A stretch of DNA of 64,000 nt from Pachypanchax playfairii (GCA_006937955.1 SSNP01000017.1:1488537-1552536), one strand, 5' to 3'. Numbered from the stretch's first letter, positions 1 through 11,966 are shown. Notes: generated from the sequence alone by a model not told the origin. A program made the numbers and translations.

Positions 1-3000
1 CTTCTAATAGTGTATTTAATTTAATAATACATATGAAGTATTGAATTAAATGGAATGAATTGAAATCACAACTTGTTCAGTGGTTTCTCAGGGTTCATGC
101 TTCCTGAGCTACATGTTCAGTCAAAAACACTTTTAGGTTTTCCTTTTATTTATTCTTGCTCTTGAACAGAAAAAGGAATGAGATTCAATGCAGCCATTGG
201 CTGGACTTCATGTACCAACACATCTGCAAATTATACGACCATTATACGTGAGAGCGTTTTCAAACGACCTGTCGGAGCGTTTTCCGGGCTCTGCAGAGAC
301 TAACTACCAACGACGCATGCGTGCACCTTCCCAGAGGAGCTGACAAATCAAGGTTTTGCTCTGTTCAGCCAAACAAAACAAAAATTCTGCAGCAATATGT
401 CTCATTTTAATAGAACAGTTAGCTTTAAAATGTAAAGATACATATGGACACACTGTAAAGCTGAACATTTCATGTTAAAAAGTATAACAGTTAAGGTTAG
501 GGTAGCTGATCGGGGTCGCATACGGAATATAATGTTGTTTTTGGTCTTATTTGGCGTGAGATCGGGCTGCATGTTCACATGTTGTGTGGTGTGCCCTCTA
601 TTCTACCTCTTTACTAGTACTTGCTAACTTGGCTAACATTTATGTAGCAGGATTGCCCAAAGTAATGTTTTAGATATTATTTTAAGTTTTTTGTGTTAAA
701 ATTTTTAATTTTTTTAATTGCCACAATCTTTCCTTCTATATAGACTTGGAGTTATATCTTGAAAAATTTGAAAGAGATTGTGGTTGAACATTTTAGCAAA
801 ACAGTGACACTGATGTGCACTAATCAACCTGTGGGTACCAGCTGTGGCAGATGTTTGTTCTAAATGTAAAGTAAAGATGTATAATACCAGATATGATTAC
901 AAGAACATTATACATGAAATATTTTTTATCGTAACTACACAGAAACATTAGCAATAAAATCAAATGAAAACATAATAAATACAGATGTTTAAAGATCTGA
1001 TGAGTATGACTATATGTTTGAAAGGGCATGACATATCTATTACACAAACTGATTTCAAGATGTCATTGTTGGCACGGCCACAAATTAGTCAGAAATAAAA
1101 GCAAACATGTTTTTAATCTGGCGGATCAGCCTCAGATATGATTTTTGTCTTGTTCTCTCATTTTCATAAGTGATGCAGCTCCCTAGATTGTAATCTCAAC
1201 CAAATGTGAATTCTTATCATTTTAAAATTGGTCTATTTGGGTTTCACCCAGGCGTTTAGTGAGTTACCATATGGGATTGTAGCACGATTAACAAACAGGA
1301 CTCAGGGGTGGGCGGCAGACTGTGGAGATTTGTAAAACGGCCTCATGAGACCTTATGTGGTGTTTTTCTGGAGCCATGTCAGTTCATGGGGAGGAAAATC
1401 CACCAAGCCAGATATGAGAGATCTAACAGCTCAAAGGGGTGACAAGAGGCTGGCTGAGGCCTGAGATGCGAAGAGGAGGAGGCAGTGTTTAAGGTAAAAC
1501 AAAAGGCATTGAGTTATTTTATAGTCTTTTCTTGTGCCCTTCTTCAGGGAAAAAGCACGTTTTTTCAAACACATAAACTTTGAGATTTTGATGATTTATA
1601 GAGAAAGGAAGACAGAGAAAGGGAGAGAAAGGAAAAAAGGAGGGGTAGTGGCAGGGGGTTTTAAGCATGATGCAAACCATTTGGAGAAGGGAGCGGAGGT
1701 TGCCAGCACAGCCTGCTCTGTTTAAACTGGAGAGGAAGTGACCGTATATACAGCATGCCAACAAACTCTCTCCTTCTTACTGTCTTTCTTTATCTCGTTT
1801 TCATTTTCTCTCATTCCCCTTTTTTCTCACACATAAGAACACACTCAAATCAAACTTTCTCACTGTTGGGAGCGTCGGAGAGGCACATGTTCATTCACAG
1901 AGGTCAAATCATGGCCAGTGGTTAGAGAACGTGTTTGTTATTGTAATATTAAGTTTCTTTACATCATCATCACTGAACCCATCACCATTACTATCATTAT
2001 TACTATTATTACAGTCTGGAAGGATGGATGTACATGAGGAGAGTAAGAACAAAAAGAAAAGAGCCAAGAAAGAGAGACTGAAAAATGAAAGATGGAGCAA
2101 ATGGGAGGAGAGGAGGTCAGAGTTTTCCCTCATCACCCGTCCATGACTTAATCTTCTTCTGCTCTGCTGAGACCTTCCTAGGAATGAGGATTTGTTGTAA
2201 GAACTGAGACACATAAGGAGAGAAAAAGGATGAAAAGTGAGATGTAGATGATATAGGGATCTAGGTGGTGAGAAGGTGAAGGAGAAAAAAAAGGGCAAAA
2301 TAAAGAAACTGTGTGATGTATGTGGAGTTTATTAGCTGGTGTGATCCCACATTTGCAGAGTGTTAAAAGGAACCTAAACTTTTGGGGTAAATATATGTAC
2401 TGTTCTAAATACTGAATTAATTCTCACAAATGTTTTACTTAGGAGGATTTTTTAAAAAGTTTCAAACAAATTCCAGACTTATCAAAAATTCTAAACAAAT
2501 GTGCAAAATGGAAACAAGCATTAGTATCTGAGCCGTGTTTATACAGACACAAACATTTGAGAATAAAACAGCTAAGATGGATTAACTTAAAGACCCAATT
2601 AACTGATTATTTTGTATCGTTGTTTTAAATGTATATGCAAAATTTACAGTTTCTGTTTCAGACAGTTGGATTGATTTTGGTTTTGTGTCTGTTGATATGT
2701 TTCATTAAGAAGAAGATGCACTTTATGAGAAGTGAATAGAATAATGGCCTTGTAATAAAGTCACTAAATGATGATAAAATAAAGCCCTCAGGTGTAAAAA
2801 TGATCAAAGTACTAAAATAAAAGCACAATTACTCCAATAACACACTCAACATTCAGCAGGTAAAATTTTAACACATTTGAAACATGCAATCTATTTCCTT
2901 CTATGGAGTTTAAATGTCCAATAAAACTTGTAAAAAACAGAAAGACATCAAAAATATATGATGCCCAACAACTTTTAAACTCTTAAAGAGGCTATTTCAC

Positions 3001-3483
3001 ACAAATTTCAGGACTTTGTGGTTATTTCTTAAGTATTAACCGGTAATATGAAACATTTTATATCTAAAAAATGTTAGGAAACACTGATTAACAGACATTG
3101 AAATACGGGCTCCTTCCGTCAGGCTTCAAGCAGCAGCTCATTCATATTCATTATTCAAATTTGCTGGACTCAGATTGGCTAACAAACTAGCCTATGAGAG
3201 CAAGGTATACTGTTTCCTGCCCCGCTGCTCAGGGCAACAGAACACGTAGTCTCTTCCTGTTTGCTACATCTTATGTTAACAGCTTTTAGCCAGCAGCACG
3301 CTAGGCGTGGTCTCAACTGTGGGAGCTGCCGAATACTAACAAACAAAGGAGTTGTGACGAAACAGATACAGGCAGTTCTGACTCGGGAGAACTCGGGTGT
3401 TATCGCCACCTGCGTAGTTTGAGAGATGACCACAAGGACAAGATCCAGGATATAAGTGGTCAAAATGGGTTTCCAATGCAGGT
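1..3483. other. Unassigned AT-rich non-coding DNA
   Basis: No gene or recognisable repeat family is identified here. Reading frames are short and broken. A CpG-containing patch lies near 240-350 and a purine-rich tract near 1586-1660. The stretch 3090-3430 has more GC and CpG than its surroundings and lies directly upstream of a LINE tail. It may be an old mobile element that I cannot name. Confidence 0.5.
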
Positions 3484-3800
3484 TAGCTGAGGGGTCACTT
3501 AGAGACAGAGTGAGGAGCTCTGTCAGGAGAATCTTGGACTAGAACCACTGGTTCTTCACGTTGAGTGGAGTGAGCTGAGGTGGCTCGGGCATCTTTTCTG
3601 GTCGCCTCCCTAGGGGGTGTTTTGGGCATGTCCCACTGGAAAGAGGCCTGCAGGAAGACTATGTCTCTCGGCTGGCCTGGGAACAACTCAGGGTCTTCCC
3701 TGAAGAGCTGGAGGAGGTGCATGGACAGGGACGTCTGGGCGTCCCTACTTAGACTGCTACCTCAGCGAGCTGACCCCTGATAAAGCAGAAGAACGTGAAT
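3484..3800 (+). mobile_element. LINE 3' end fragment (RTE-like, ORF C-terminus)
   Basis: The + strand carries a decayed C-terminal segment of a non-LTR retrotransposon polyprotein. A stretch reading LRWLGHLFWSPP (around 3570-3610) is followed in shifted frames by pieces resembling GVFWACPTGKRP, LSAGLGT, and VWASLLRLLPQ. This order (RWLGH, RACPTGRRP, SRLAWE, EVWASLLRLLP) is known from the end of a high-copy fish LINE of the RTE type. It ends near the GATAAAGCAGAAGAA motif that normally sits just before the element's tail. Frameshifts and a stop make it non-functional. No 5' part is present, as expected of a 5'-truncated insertion. The family name is from memory; the LINE origin is firmer than the clade. 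Confidence 0.7.
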
Positions 3801-4679
3801 GATTTTATTTATGTATATATGTAGTTTTGGGTAGGATTTAGTGAATTTGGTTTTTACAGTAAGCGATAGGATTTTTTTGTAATAATTTGCTTTTTTTACT
3901 GAATTGGTTTTGAAAATATGTAAAATTTAATAGTCTGTTTCATTTTGTACCTTATTCAGTTTTTTTGCTTTAATCCCTTAATCATATTGAAAACCTTTGA
4001 TGCAGTTTAATGATTTAAAATTAATAGTTCATTAAAAGCAACACAAAACATTTATTATTTTCCAGATTTGCAGTAGGGGCATGGGGCTATAGATATGTCA
4101 AATGTTGGCAACAAAATTGATTTGACTTACTATTCCTATTAATTTGACTAAATACAATTCATTTTTTTTATTTGGTGCTAATGCATAAAAAAGTAATTTC
4201 AAAGCACTATATGCAACAGGTCTGATTCAGATCAGTGGGTCCAGAGAGGATCCATGTGGCGCTTGTGTATGTGAGTTTTTCAAATCCTGGACATTCTTGC
4301 TGCATGGCAACATCATTAAAAACTGCTTAAATTGATTTTTTTTACCTCTGTGCATTCGGGATTGTATAACACTATTAGTTAATTTTAATAATTGCAATGA
4401 TTTGCACAATACAGGACAGAGTCAGAGCAAAACAAACCCCTGGAATGTAAAGTTGAAAGTCTAAGATGTTTCTGACAGCAGCAGGTTTTAACTTACTGAT
4501 TTACACATCGAACAGTTTTCTGTTCTCCTCTTTTGTATGAATTGTAACAAAAGTGGATTTATGCGTTCCTCACTTTCCAACCTGCTTTCGTTTTTAGAAA
4601 CTCTAGGATACAGAAGTAAACCTGCAGCCTGAGAGCAAAGTGCTCTGTTAGGAAATAATAGAATAATTTTTACATTTTA
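3801..4679. other. Unassigned AT-rich DNA
   Basis: Very AT-rich sequence with homopolymer runs. I see no coding potential and no recognisable repeat. Confidence 0.5.
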
Positions 4680-4731
4680 TGTAAAGCATAAGTAGGCCAG
4701 TCCAATAAAGTACAGTAAAGTATTATCCTCA
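4680..4731. repeat. 52-bp direct repeat, left copy
   Basis: This segment recurs at 5351-5402 with one substitution (A at 4712, T at 5383) and no gaps. The copies are 671 bp apart start to start and bracket a SINE-like remnant. Confidence 0.95.
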
Positions 4732-4734
4732 TGA

Positions 4735-5032
4735 TTTGATCCTTGGTACCGGCAAGCTACGTCGATGTATAGATACTGAACCCGCCGCTGCCTCGGGGCA
4801 GACGTAGTCTTTTGGGAAGGAGGTCACCCTCCGATTGGGAACCCAGAGCTTGATCCCATGTCCCGGCAAGAGGCTACGTATTGAAGTATTCTTGGGCAAG
4901 ATACTGAACCCCGCAACTGCCCCCCAGGTGCTGTTCAAGATGGCTGTCCTCTGCTCCTCACCGTAAGGTAAGAATGGGTCAAATGCAGAGACAAATTTCC
5001 CCACGAGGGATTAATATAGGAAATAAAATTTA
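4735..5032 (+). mobile_element. SINE-like remnant
   Basis: The segment contains the fish-SINE phrases CTTGGGCAAGATACTGAACCC, CTGTCCTCTGCTCCTCACCG and GGGTCAAATGCAGAGACAAA, followed by AATTTCCCCACGAGGGATTA. The last two are the usual 3' end of a teleost SINE that closes with a 'gggatcaataaa'-type tail, here decayed to ggattaatataggaaataaaa. The 'gatactgaaccc' phrase occurs twice (near 4770 and 4900), so the remnant may be two partial copies or an internally rearranged one. No intact A or B box could be located. The family is recalled rather than checked. Confidence 0.6.
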
Positions 5033-5350
5033 AAACATTTATAAAAAAATTTGATCTTTAATATAATGACAGACTTGGTTTAGCTGGCTTCTTTCCCGTT
5101 GTTTTGACTATTTTCTTTTTTCCAAGTGTTTTGTCCTATTAAGGACAGTAAAACTTGTTATAGACTTTGTATTTTCCTCAATGGATTTTGGACTTGAGTC
5201 TTGCTGTACTCTGTTTGAGTCCTCGCACCCAGAAAAAACAACTCCTGCAATGAGAAAGTGAGCACTGTCAAGGATTGTTTTGTTTGTCCTAATCGTTCTC
5301 ATTAGGGGAACTTGACAAATCTGAATTACTTCATATTAAGCAACTGTTAG

Positions 5351-5402
5351 TGTAAAGCATAAGTAGGCCAGTCCAATAAAGTTCAGTAAAGTATTATCCT
5401 CA
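5351..5402. repeat. 52-bp direct repeat, right copy
   Basis: Partner of 4680-4731, 51 of 52 positions identical. See that entry and the matching finding. Confidence 0.95.
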
Positions 5403-7994
5403 CATTAAAGTACTGTGGTGTCAATGCATTATGAAAAAAACAAAAAAAAACACAAATCAGAATTCTTAAACTTGTAGCATCAGCTGAAGGACAGCTGGAT
5501 AAAGAGTTCTGGATGAGCTGCATTCATGATTAGACTATTTGCTCTGCCAGCATTGAAAAAGCATAATGATCATGAATATACAATCAATTTTTTTTATGTA
5601 AGATTAGTTTAATTACTCATGCATTTAAAGGTTGGAACATCTGTGCTGCAATGATATTCAGTCAAGCCTGATGAAGCTAAAAATGGAGCTCATTCTCTTA
5701 TCTGACGGTTTCAGACTTTCTCTAAAGAAAACAAAAAAACAACTATTTCGGAGGTGTCTGTTTCAGATGTGGTAAATTGGTCCAGACCATAACACTGTGG
5801 TCATGTGATGTCATTAACAAACAATTGTGCAACCAGTTGGTTTATGAATCGTTTTCAAATAATTTCCCAGAGCTTTTTTTTTTTTCTCTTTCACTTGAGA
5901 GGTTACTTGGCAGCACAGAGGCTTTAAAAGAGGCCCCGATTTTTCTGATTTAGTTTAGAAAGAAAAACGTCCAACAGCATAAAGATGCATTAAGTGCTTG
6001 TTTAACAGCTAATGCTCCATTTTTTCTTTATTTCCTGAAAGAGTCAAGAAAATAAAACCCAATACTTAAATTTAGAAGGTAACTACCAACCATGACTCTC
6101 TACATGAGATATCACTTACTATTTAAACTAAATGTTATAGCTTTACATTGTGTGTCATCCATCCAAAGACTACATAAGACCCTAAATATACAATAAATAC
6201 AAAATGATCAACTAACAGAACTACATTTTTTATCAGGCAATATGTCCTCCATTAAAGATTTTTACACAAAGAAATGCAACAAAAGCAGAAAAGTGCCTCA
6301 GAAAATGCAGATACGATCACACATGTGCAGTTCAGTGTGTCAGTAAGTGTGCATTGAGCTGTTGTGTTGCTGGTGGCTCGACTTCAGGATTGTGTCAAAG
6401 CAGTTTGTAATAAATGTGCCCAGGCAAGTGGGCCCAAAAAGATATATCACAAAAAGGAGGGGAGGCAGAGTGCACAGGGGAAGGAAGAGGATGGAACAAA
6501 TGGGGGTGAGAGGGAGAGCAGAGTGGGAAAAGACACAGAGAAGAAGAGAAAGGAGTCAGGGGAGAGAAAGGAGGATCGACAAATAAGCAAAAAGAAAAAA
6601 AAAAAAAAAAAGAAGAGGGGCAGGGGCTGTTTCTTCTGGGTTCTGCTATGTTTCCCATTATGTAAGCCCTGGTCACCGGCAGCATGCCAGCAGGCAAAAT
6701 AAAAGAGTCTCTCTGGCTTGGCATGGCTCGTATTTTCCTATCCTCAGCTCGGGGTCAGGGAGGGGTCAGGCAGCTGGATGAGGCACTAGGGGGATTGTGG
6801 GGTCTGGGCTGGCCTCCAAAACCTAAAAGGCCCAGGGTTCAAGTACCAGCTGAAAGCAATCAGGGGGAAATCTGGGAGTGCCACAGCTGCTCGCAGCAGA
6901 GTTGTTCTGTGGCCCAACTCGCTCTCTTTGTTTCTCTGGCTCTGTCTTGTCCTGGCCTGTGCCCTCCCCCCCCCCATATTTTTATTTCTCTTGACAGACT
7001 TGAACACACGAAAAACTGCATACTTTAAACACAAAGCCAAAAGTACATGTCTGCTGGTGTGTGTGGGTGCAAGCACAATTTGTGTGTTTACATCTGCATG
7101 CTTGTGTGTGTTTGTCAGTGTGTTGGTGGGGCCACTGAAAAGACAAAAGGGATAAAAACAATAGTAGAAGTCCAGTCTGCTTTGACAACAGCAAATTGTA
7201 CACCACAGGACTGTCTGAGTGTTACACCACACAACCCAGACAACTCAAGGAATTTGCATGTCTGATGATGTATTAGTGTGTGTGAATATGATTATTTTCA
7301 TTAGATCAGTTACACAAAGCCATATAAATACTGCAACTACCACATGCTTTGTATCATGACAATCATATAAACCTGCTTCATGTCTGTTGTGCCCTGCAGC
7401 ATAAGAGGTGCCAGCTTCAAATGAAAGATTTGGAAGCATGTGAGTTGAATTTTCCTTCTCTGCCTTTGGTCTAATCTTTCCCTCCACAGGCACAATAATT
7501 GCAAACAAATACAACATCATTCTCATTGATTTCTTTCATTCTTTGGAGAGTTTGCCTTTCCCCCCTAAGATGACAGCTTAATCCACAAAACACAAAGATT
7601 ACAGAACAATTTGATCAATTTGGTGTGTAAAAAGTTAAATTCACATCATCTGGGGAAAATGCTTTAAATGTCACTGAGAAAACACGATCGGTTAGTGAAC
7701 CATACGTAGGTGCATTTCCTTACATGTTGACATTAGTTTTTCCCAAGTATGCACATGTTTAAATTGAAATGAGATGTTTTTTTTTTTAGCAAGATCAATC
7801 AAAATATGTGTGATAAGATCTTTCATATATCAACTGACTTAAAGAACCAGATGAGATGCTACAGGCCCCCATATGGTTTTTCTTCTCACCTCACCAGAAT
7901 TGAAATGAAAAGAAAATGCACATGAACATACTGTAAAAATTGTATCTGTGCCAGAGCACATTTGCAGCAAAGATAGAAGCAGGACTCAGAATAT
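5403..7994. other. Unassigned non-coding DNA
   Basis: AT-rich sequence with one polypurine block (listed separately) and a short GT-rich stretch near 7050-7125. No gene is seen. A B-box-like GGGTTCAAGTACC lies near 6835-6847, but no convincing A box goes with it. Confidence 0.5.
6450..6627 (+). repeat. Polypurine tract with A-run
   Basis: The + strand is almost pure A/G, including an A run at about 6596-6611. Overlapping frames here give K/E/R-rich peptides on + and F/S/P-rich peptides on minus, typical of low-complexity DNA rather than coding. Confidence 0.9.
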
Positions 7995-8196
7995 CAGTGG
8001 TGTACAAGCCCAGTCCTCATCAGCTATCCGACATGTATTAGATGTTCCAGTCCACCTGATTTAAAGGTTGAATAATGTGTTCTTCATGTCATCAAAATCT
8101 GCAGAAGCCTGTCAACCACTCATTGATTCAATCAGAGAAACATCTAGAACATGCAAAACAAAAGGATATTTGTGGGACCAAGATTGGACATCACTG
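7995..8196. mobile_element. Decayed hAT-type MITE
   Basis: The ends form imperfect inverted repeats: the left begins CAGTGGTGTACAAGCCCAGT and the reverse complement of the right begins CAGTGATGTCCAATCTTGGT. Internal pieces (attagatgttcc, tctgcagaagcctgt, aaacatctagaacatgc) match the same positions in the better-preserved copy at 11975-12187. It is therefore an older member of that family. The 8 bp flanking each side do not match clearly, which fits its age. Confidence 0.65.
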
Positions 8197-10349
8197 TAAT
8201 ACATTATGCTATCAAAAAAACAAAACAAGAACAACAAAAAAATAGAATAGTGTTAGTTTTTTGTTTCCAGTGTTGTTCTGGAAGGTGTTAACTTTTTTAG
8301 AATTGAAAACCCATGTTTTCATTAGAATGAAGACATCACATGGATTGTTTACATGTATTCTCTATTGAGCAAGTAAACTTCATGCATCAAATTCAACACA
8401 GTTAACCTCAAATTAAACACACTAAAGAGTTTATCACTATGCTCAACAACCAACCAGAATGATTTCTCCAACTGACGGAGCCAACCCTGACTGCCCTCTG
8501 AAAAATGTCAACAAAGTCTCTCAGAGTTGCATTACATACACAAAATACAAAAAAAAAGACACACATTTACAGATGCGCCAGATGTTTGAGATGGCTGATT
8601 GTCAGGTTTGAGTGTGAGGCCGGAAAAGGACAACAAGCTTGACCAGCCCAACTTTTCCAAAACGGCTTCAGCTCCTTTTAATGTTCACAAAACATTGAAC
8701 TCAACCAGAAAACACACAGATGTGTCCTAAATTAAAAAGAATGTAAAATTATTAGCATTTAATGTTGCTAGTTTTGAAAACAAACGTGCACAATGAAAGT
8801 TTGTAGAAACAGAATAAACACTTTATTATGTCCTTTCCAGAAATGTGCAATAAAGACTTTTAAACAGACTTTAGCATCTAGACACCTGTCTTAAACACCT
8901 GATGTTACTTTAACTGTAGAAACACTTACTTGTGAAACATTACAGGCCCATTAGATTTAGTTTAGAGCCATTCAGGTTATAATAGTCCAGAGACAGAACA
9001 GAGCATCCAGCAGATCCATTAAGCTTTGCATAATGTTTATGAGGGGTCGTGGATCTCCATTATGTCATGCTTAATGTGCACAACAGATTGTCTCCTGTTG
9101 TGTATCAAACAAGCTGGCACCAGTGCTGCTTCCAAAGCATGGACCCTTCTTACAGACTAACTAGGCCTGCAGTGTCTGTTATTATGTGTAATCCTTAAGC
9201 TTGTTTCTGGACTCCTTCAACTCGTACCTTTCACCAGAGCAGGAGGTTGGGTGTTGATGAGAAGTCAAAGGGATACAGCAACAGTGTGATTTAGAATGGC
9301 AAAAACAGAGGAAGTGATATAGACAGAAACCCAGCCAACTGTACAGGACCCCAGACACAAAGGGTTGGAATGACACACACATACAGATGCATGCAACACA
9401 TTAACATGTGCGCTCATGTACACATGATTTGTTGTTGTCCAAGAAGAAGAGGCACAAGTTTACAATGCATGTGCTGGGCGAGACACCCTCGGTCATTTGT
9501 GAATTTGTTCCCTCGCTCGAAGTGACGGAAGGAGCACGGCTGTCTGTCGTCAGCCTGGTCCAGAGCAGGAAGTGTGCTGGGGATAAAGCAGCCATGTGGC
9601 AGGATGTTATGGATTTCTAATTAGGGCAATTCATCTGTCAGCAAGGGCATGCTTTCACTAAGTTCTCTCTGGCCCTATTCTCTATAGACCTCAATACTTC
9701 ACACTCCTAACTTCACCCGCACTTCTACACACAAACACCTCTTTTTTTTTTTTTTACCCAGCTTGAACATTTCCAAACTTCCTTGGAGACTTCATAGTCA
9801 TTGTGTGTCTCATGTAGTACTACACTGGAACAAATCATTCAATCACCACCGCTAGCATCAACCAAACAGCCCAAAGCCAGCTGATGAAATCCCCTGAGAG
9901 ATGCTTTCTTTCTTCAGCAGTGTAAAACTGATTTACATGAGGACTGGTTACACCAAAGGGTGAGAGGATGGGAATGAAACCAGTTGTTTGCAGACCTAAA
10001 CACCCCATAATGACACAAGTAGAGCAGAGTCTCCTTGTTAGATATAAACGATAACGTGGATGTTCTAGTGGCCTAAGAGGACAAACCAGGGAGCTCCCTG
10101 AGGAACAGACGCTGCTATTGTGTTTCACCAGATATCCTGTTGCTGCTCTTTCGGACAGCAGCTGATAATCATACAAATAAACAAACAGAGGGAGGTGTGC
10201 TATATGTCATGTGTGTGTGAAATCCTGAATACAGTAAATTAGTATTGGCAGGATTTGTTGTTGAAAAGGCACATGAAAACAAAACACGGAATCTGTGACT
10301 TTTTAAACCAGCTGCAAATATGTACATTGTTTTAACTGCCATGAAAATA
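8197..10349. other. Unassigned non-coding DNA
   Basis: No gene or mobile element recognised. The block 9470-9640 is more complex in base composition, keeps one frame open without simple repeats, and contains CTAATTAG near its end. It is noted as a possible conserved non-coding element. Confidence 0.45.
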
Positions 10350-10750
10350 CACTGAACAAAAATATAAAGGCAGAACTTTTGTTTTTGCTCCCATTTTTTT
10401 ATAAGATAAACTCAAAGATCTAAAACACTTTCCACACACACAAAAAAAATAACCATCTATCTCAAATATTGTTCAAAAATCTTTCTGAATCTGTAACAGT
10501 GAACACTTCTCCTTTACAGAGATAATCTATCCCACCTCACAGGTGTGTCATATCAAGATGCTGATTAGACAGCATGATTACTGCACAGGTGTGTCTTAGA
10601 CTGGCCATAATAAAAGGCCACTCTGAAATGTTCAGTTTTGTTTTAGTGGGGGGTCTGCATAAGGTAAAGGGTAGTCACACCTGATACTGACTGGTTTTTG
10701 GAGTTCCCAGACCGCCTCTCCCCCCAATAAAACAAAACTGAACATTGACA
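10350..10750 (+). mobile_element. Tc1/mariner deletion derivative, right end truncated
   Basis: It begins at a TA dinucleotide (10348-10349) with the terminus CACTGAACAAAAATATAAA. This and the following phrases (TTTTGTTTTTGCTCCCATTT, CAGGTGTGTCATATCAAGAT, TAGACAGCATGATTACTGCA, CATAATAAAAGGCCACTC) belong to a widespread fish Tc1/mariner family. After about 300 bp it jumps to a sequence from the other end of the element (gcataaggtaaagggtagtcacacctgatactgactgg region). It then turns back on itself, forming the inverted repeat listed separately. The expected second terminal repeat is missing after about 10746. There is no transposase gene. Confidence 0.75.
10627..10746. repeat. Inverted repeat inside Tc1-type element
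   Basis: Arms 10627-10653 and 10720-10746 are reverse complements at 26 of 27 positions, separated by a 66-nt spacer. This is the hinge of a palindromic non-autonomous transposon whose second half has been lost beyond the right arm. Confidence 0.9.
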
Positions 10751-11194
10751 GTCACAGCTTTGGCGCACTTATTGTTTGGTGAGATAGTAACCAGACATAT
10801 ACTCTGATTTGGGGAAGTAATCTCATTTTTTGCAAGATCTTATCAGGTTCTGCCAAACTGGAATCTATTATAAATGACCATCTTCAGTGTTTGAAAACTC
10901 AGAGGTGAAATTAGATCTTCCATAAAGGCAAAATCTTTGATGTTCTTCACCACACACAATAAATCCAACATCATTTTGAAAGCTGACATTCATTTAGGGG
11001 AGTCAAGAAGTAAAAGTTCCATAACTTCAGTTCTGATCAGCAGTCTGAAGAGTCCTAATGGTAAGTGAAAACCTTTCACTTGTTATTTGGACGTGTGGCT
11101 GATAAATGATCATAACTATTTGGCCACATCTGACCATTACACCAACAAAGTCTATGACACTGTATTCAAACACACTGACTTTAATATGAAGCTG
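10751..11194. other. Unassigned; possibly terminal part of Tc1-type element
   Basis: This sits between two Tc1-type fragments. From about 11035 it may belong to the terminal region of the transposase copy at 11195-11500, but I cannot place a terminal inverted repeat. Confidence 0.35.
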
Positions 11195-11500
11195 GTCCCC
11201 TTTTGCAGCTATAATAACTTCCATTTGTCCTGGAAGACTTTTCACTAGATTTTAGAGTGTTTCTATCAGAATTTGTTCCAATTTGTTCTTTAGAGCATTT
11301 ATAAGGTCAGGCACTGATGTTGGACGAGAAGGTCTGGCTCACAGTCTCTGTTCCAGTTCACCTCAAAGGTGCTCGATGGGACTGAAATCAGGACTCTGTG
11401 TGGTCAAATTCTTCCACACCAAACTCATCAAACCATGTCTTTATAGGCTTTGCCTCATGCACTGGGGCAAAGCCATGTTGAAGTAGAAAAGAGCCCTGTT
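11195..11500 (-). pseudogene. Tc1-type transposase, C-terminal fragment, inactivated
   Basis: Reading the minus strand from about 11500 downwards gives a decayed C-terminal part of a DD34E Tc1 transposase. The hallmark QSPDFSPIEHL, then a stop, then GELEQRL and another stop, lies at about 11341-11398. It corresponds to the family motif QSPDLNPIEHLWDELERRL, whose E is the last catalytic acidic residue. Upstream, FYFNMALPQCMRQS aligns with the usual LFQHDNAPCHKAR-type segment, but the catalytic Asp there is not preserved. Stop codons and changed residues show it is dead. The DNA-binding N-terminus and the first catalytic Asp are absent. This family differs from the one at 24060-24960. Confidence 0.8.
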
Positions 11501-11966
11501 TAGTGTAACAGTACATACACAAACAATAATAAACTGTACTCACTTGTTCTGAGCTCAAGATCCATCAGTAGTTTTCAGACGGTGAACAAAGTGAAGCATG
11601 GGAACATTTCAGGAAAACAAATCCCAGTCTGTCTGTATTCTGTCAGGATGGTGGAAACACATGCCAAGCTCAAGGTTCAACTTTTCTGCATCTCTCCAAG
11701 GCTGATGCAAATCAATAATCAATCAAATCAATCAGATGCTCCTGAAGCGGCCTATTAGAATTCAGATTCAGGCCTTATTTTTAAATTTGGGTGCAAGGCT
11801 CTTCAAAAAAAATAACCCAGTACCTACACTTATTAACTGTAGCTTAACCACTTCCTGTTTACTTCACTGTTTCTAGGCAACAAGATGAAATCAATCAGAT
11901 CAATAACCAAAAAGAAGAGATCACAAGCCACTTTATGTGCCATTCATTCATTAAGTCCAAAGTACA
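11501..11966. other. Unassigned non-coding DNA
   Basis: No coding or repeat assignment. Short tandem AATCAAT-like repeats occur near 11709-11735. Confidence 0.45.

Noticed and set aside
1909..2298. 129-codon minus-strand open frame
   Set aside because: Ser/Leu/Phe-rich peptide arising from purine-rich + strand sequence; no domain and no splice or promoter context.
6790..6850. Possible tRNA or SINE head with GGGTTCAAGTACC
   Set aside because: Only a B-box-like match; no A box, no cloverleaf and no recognisable SINE body.
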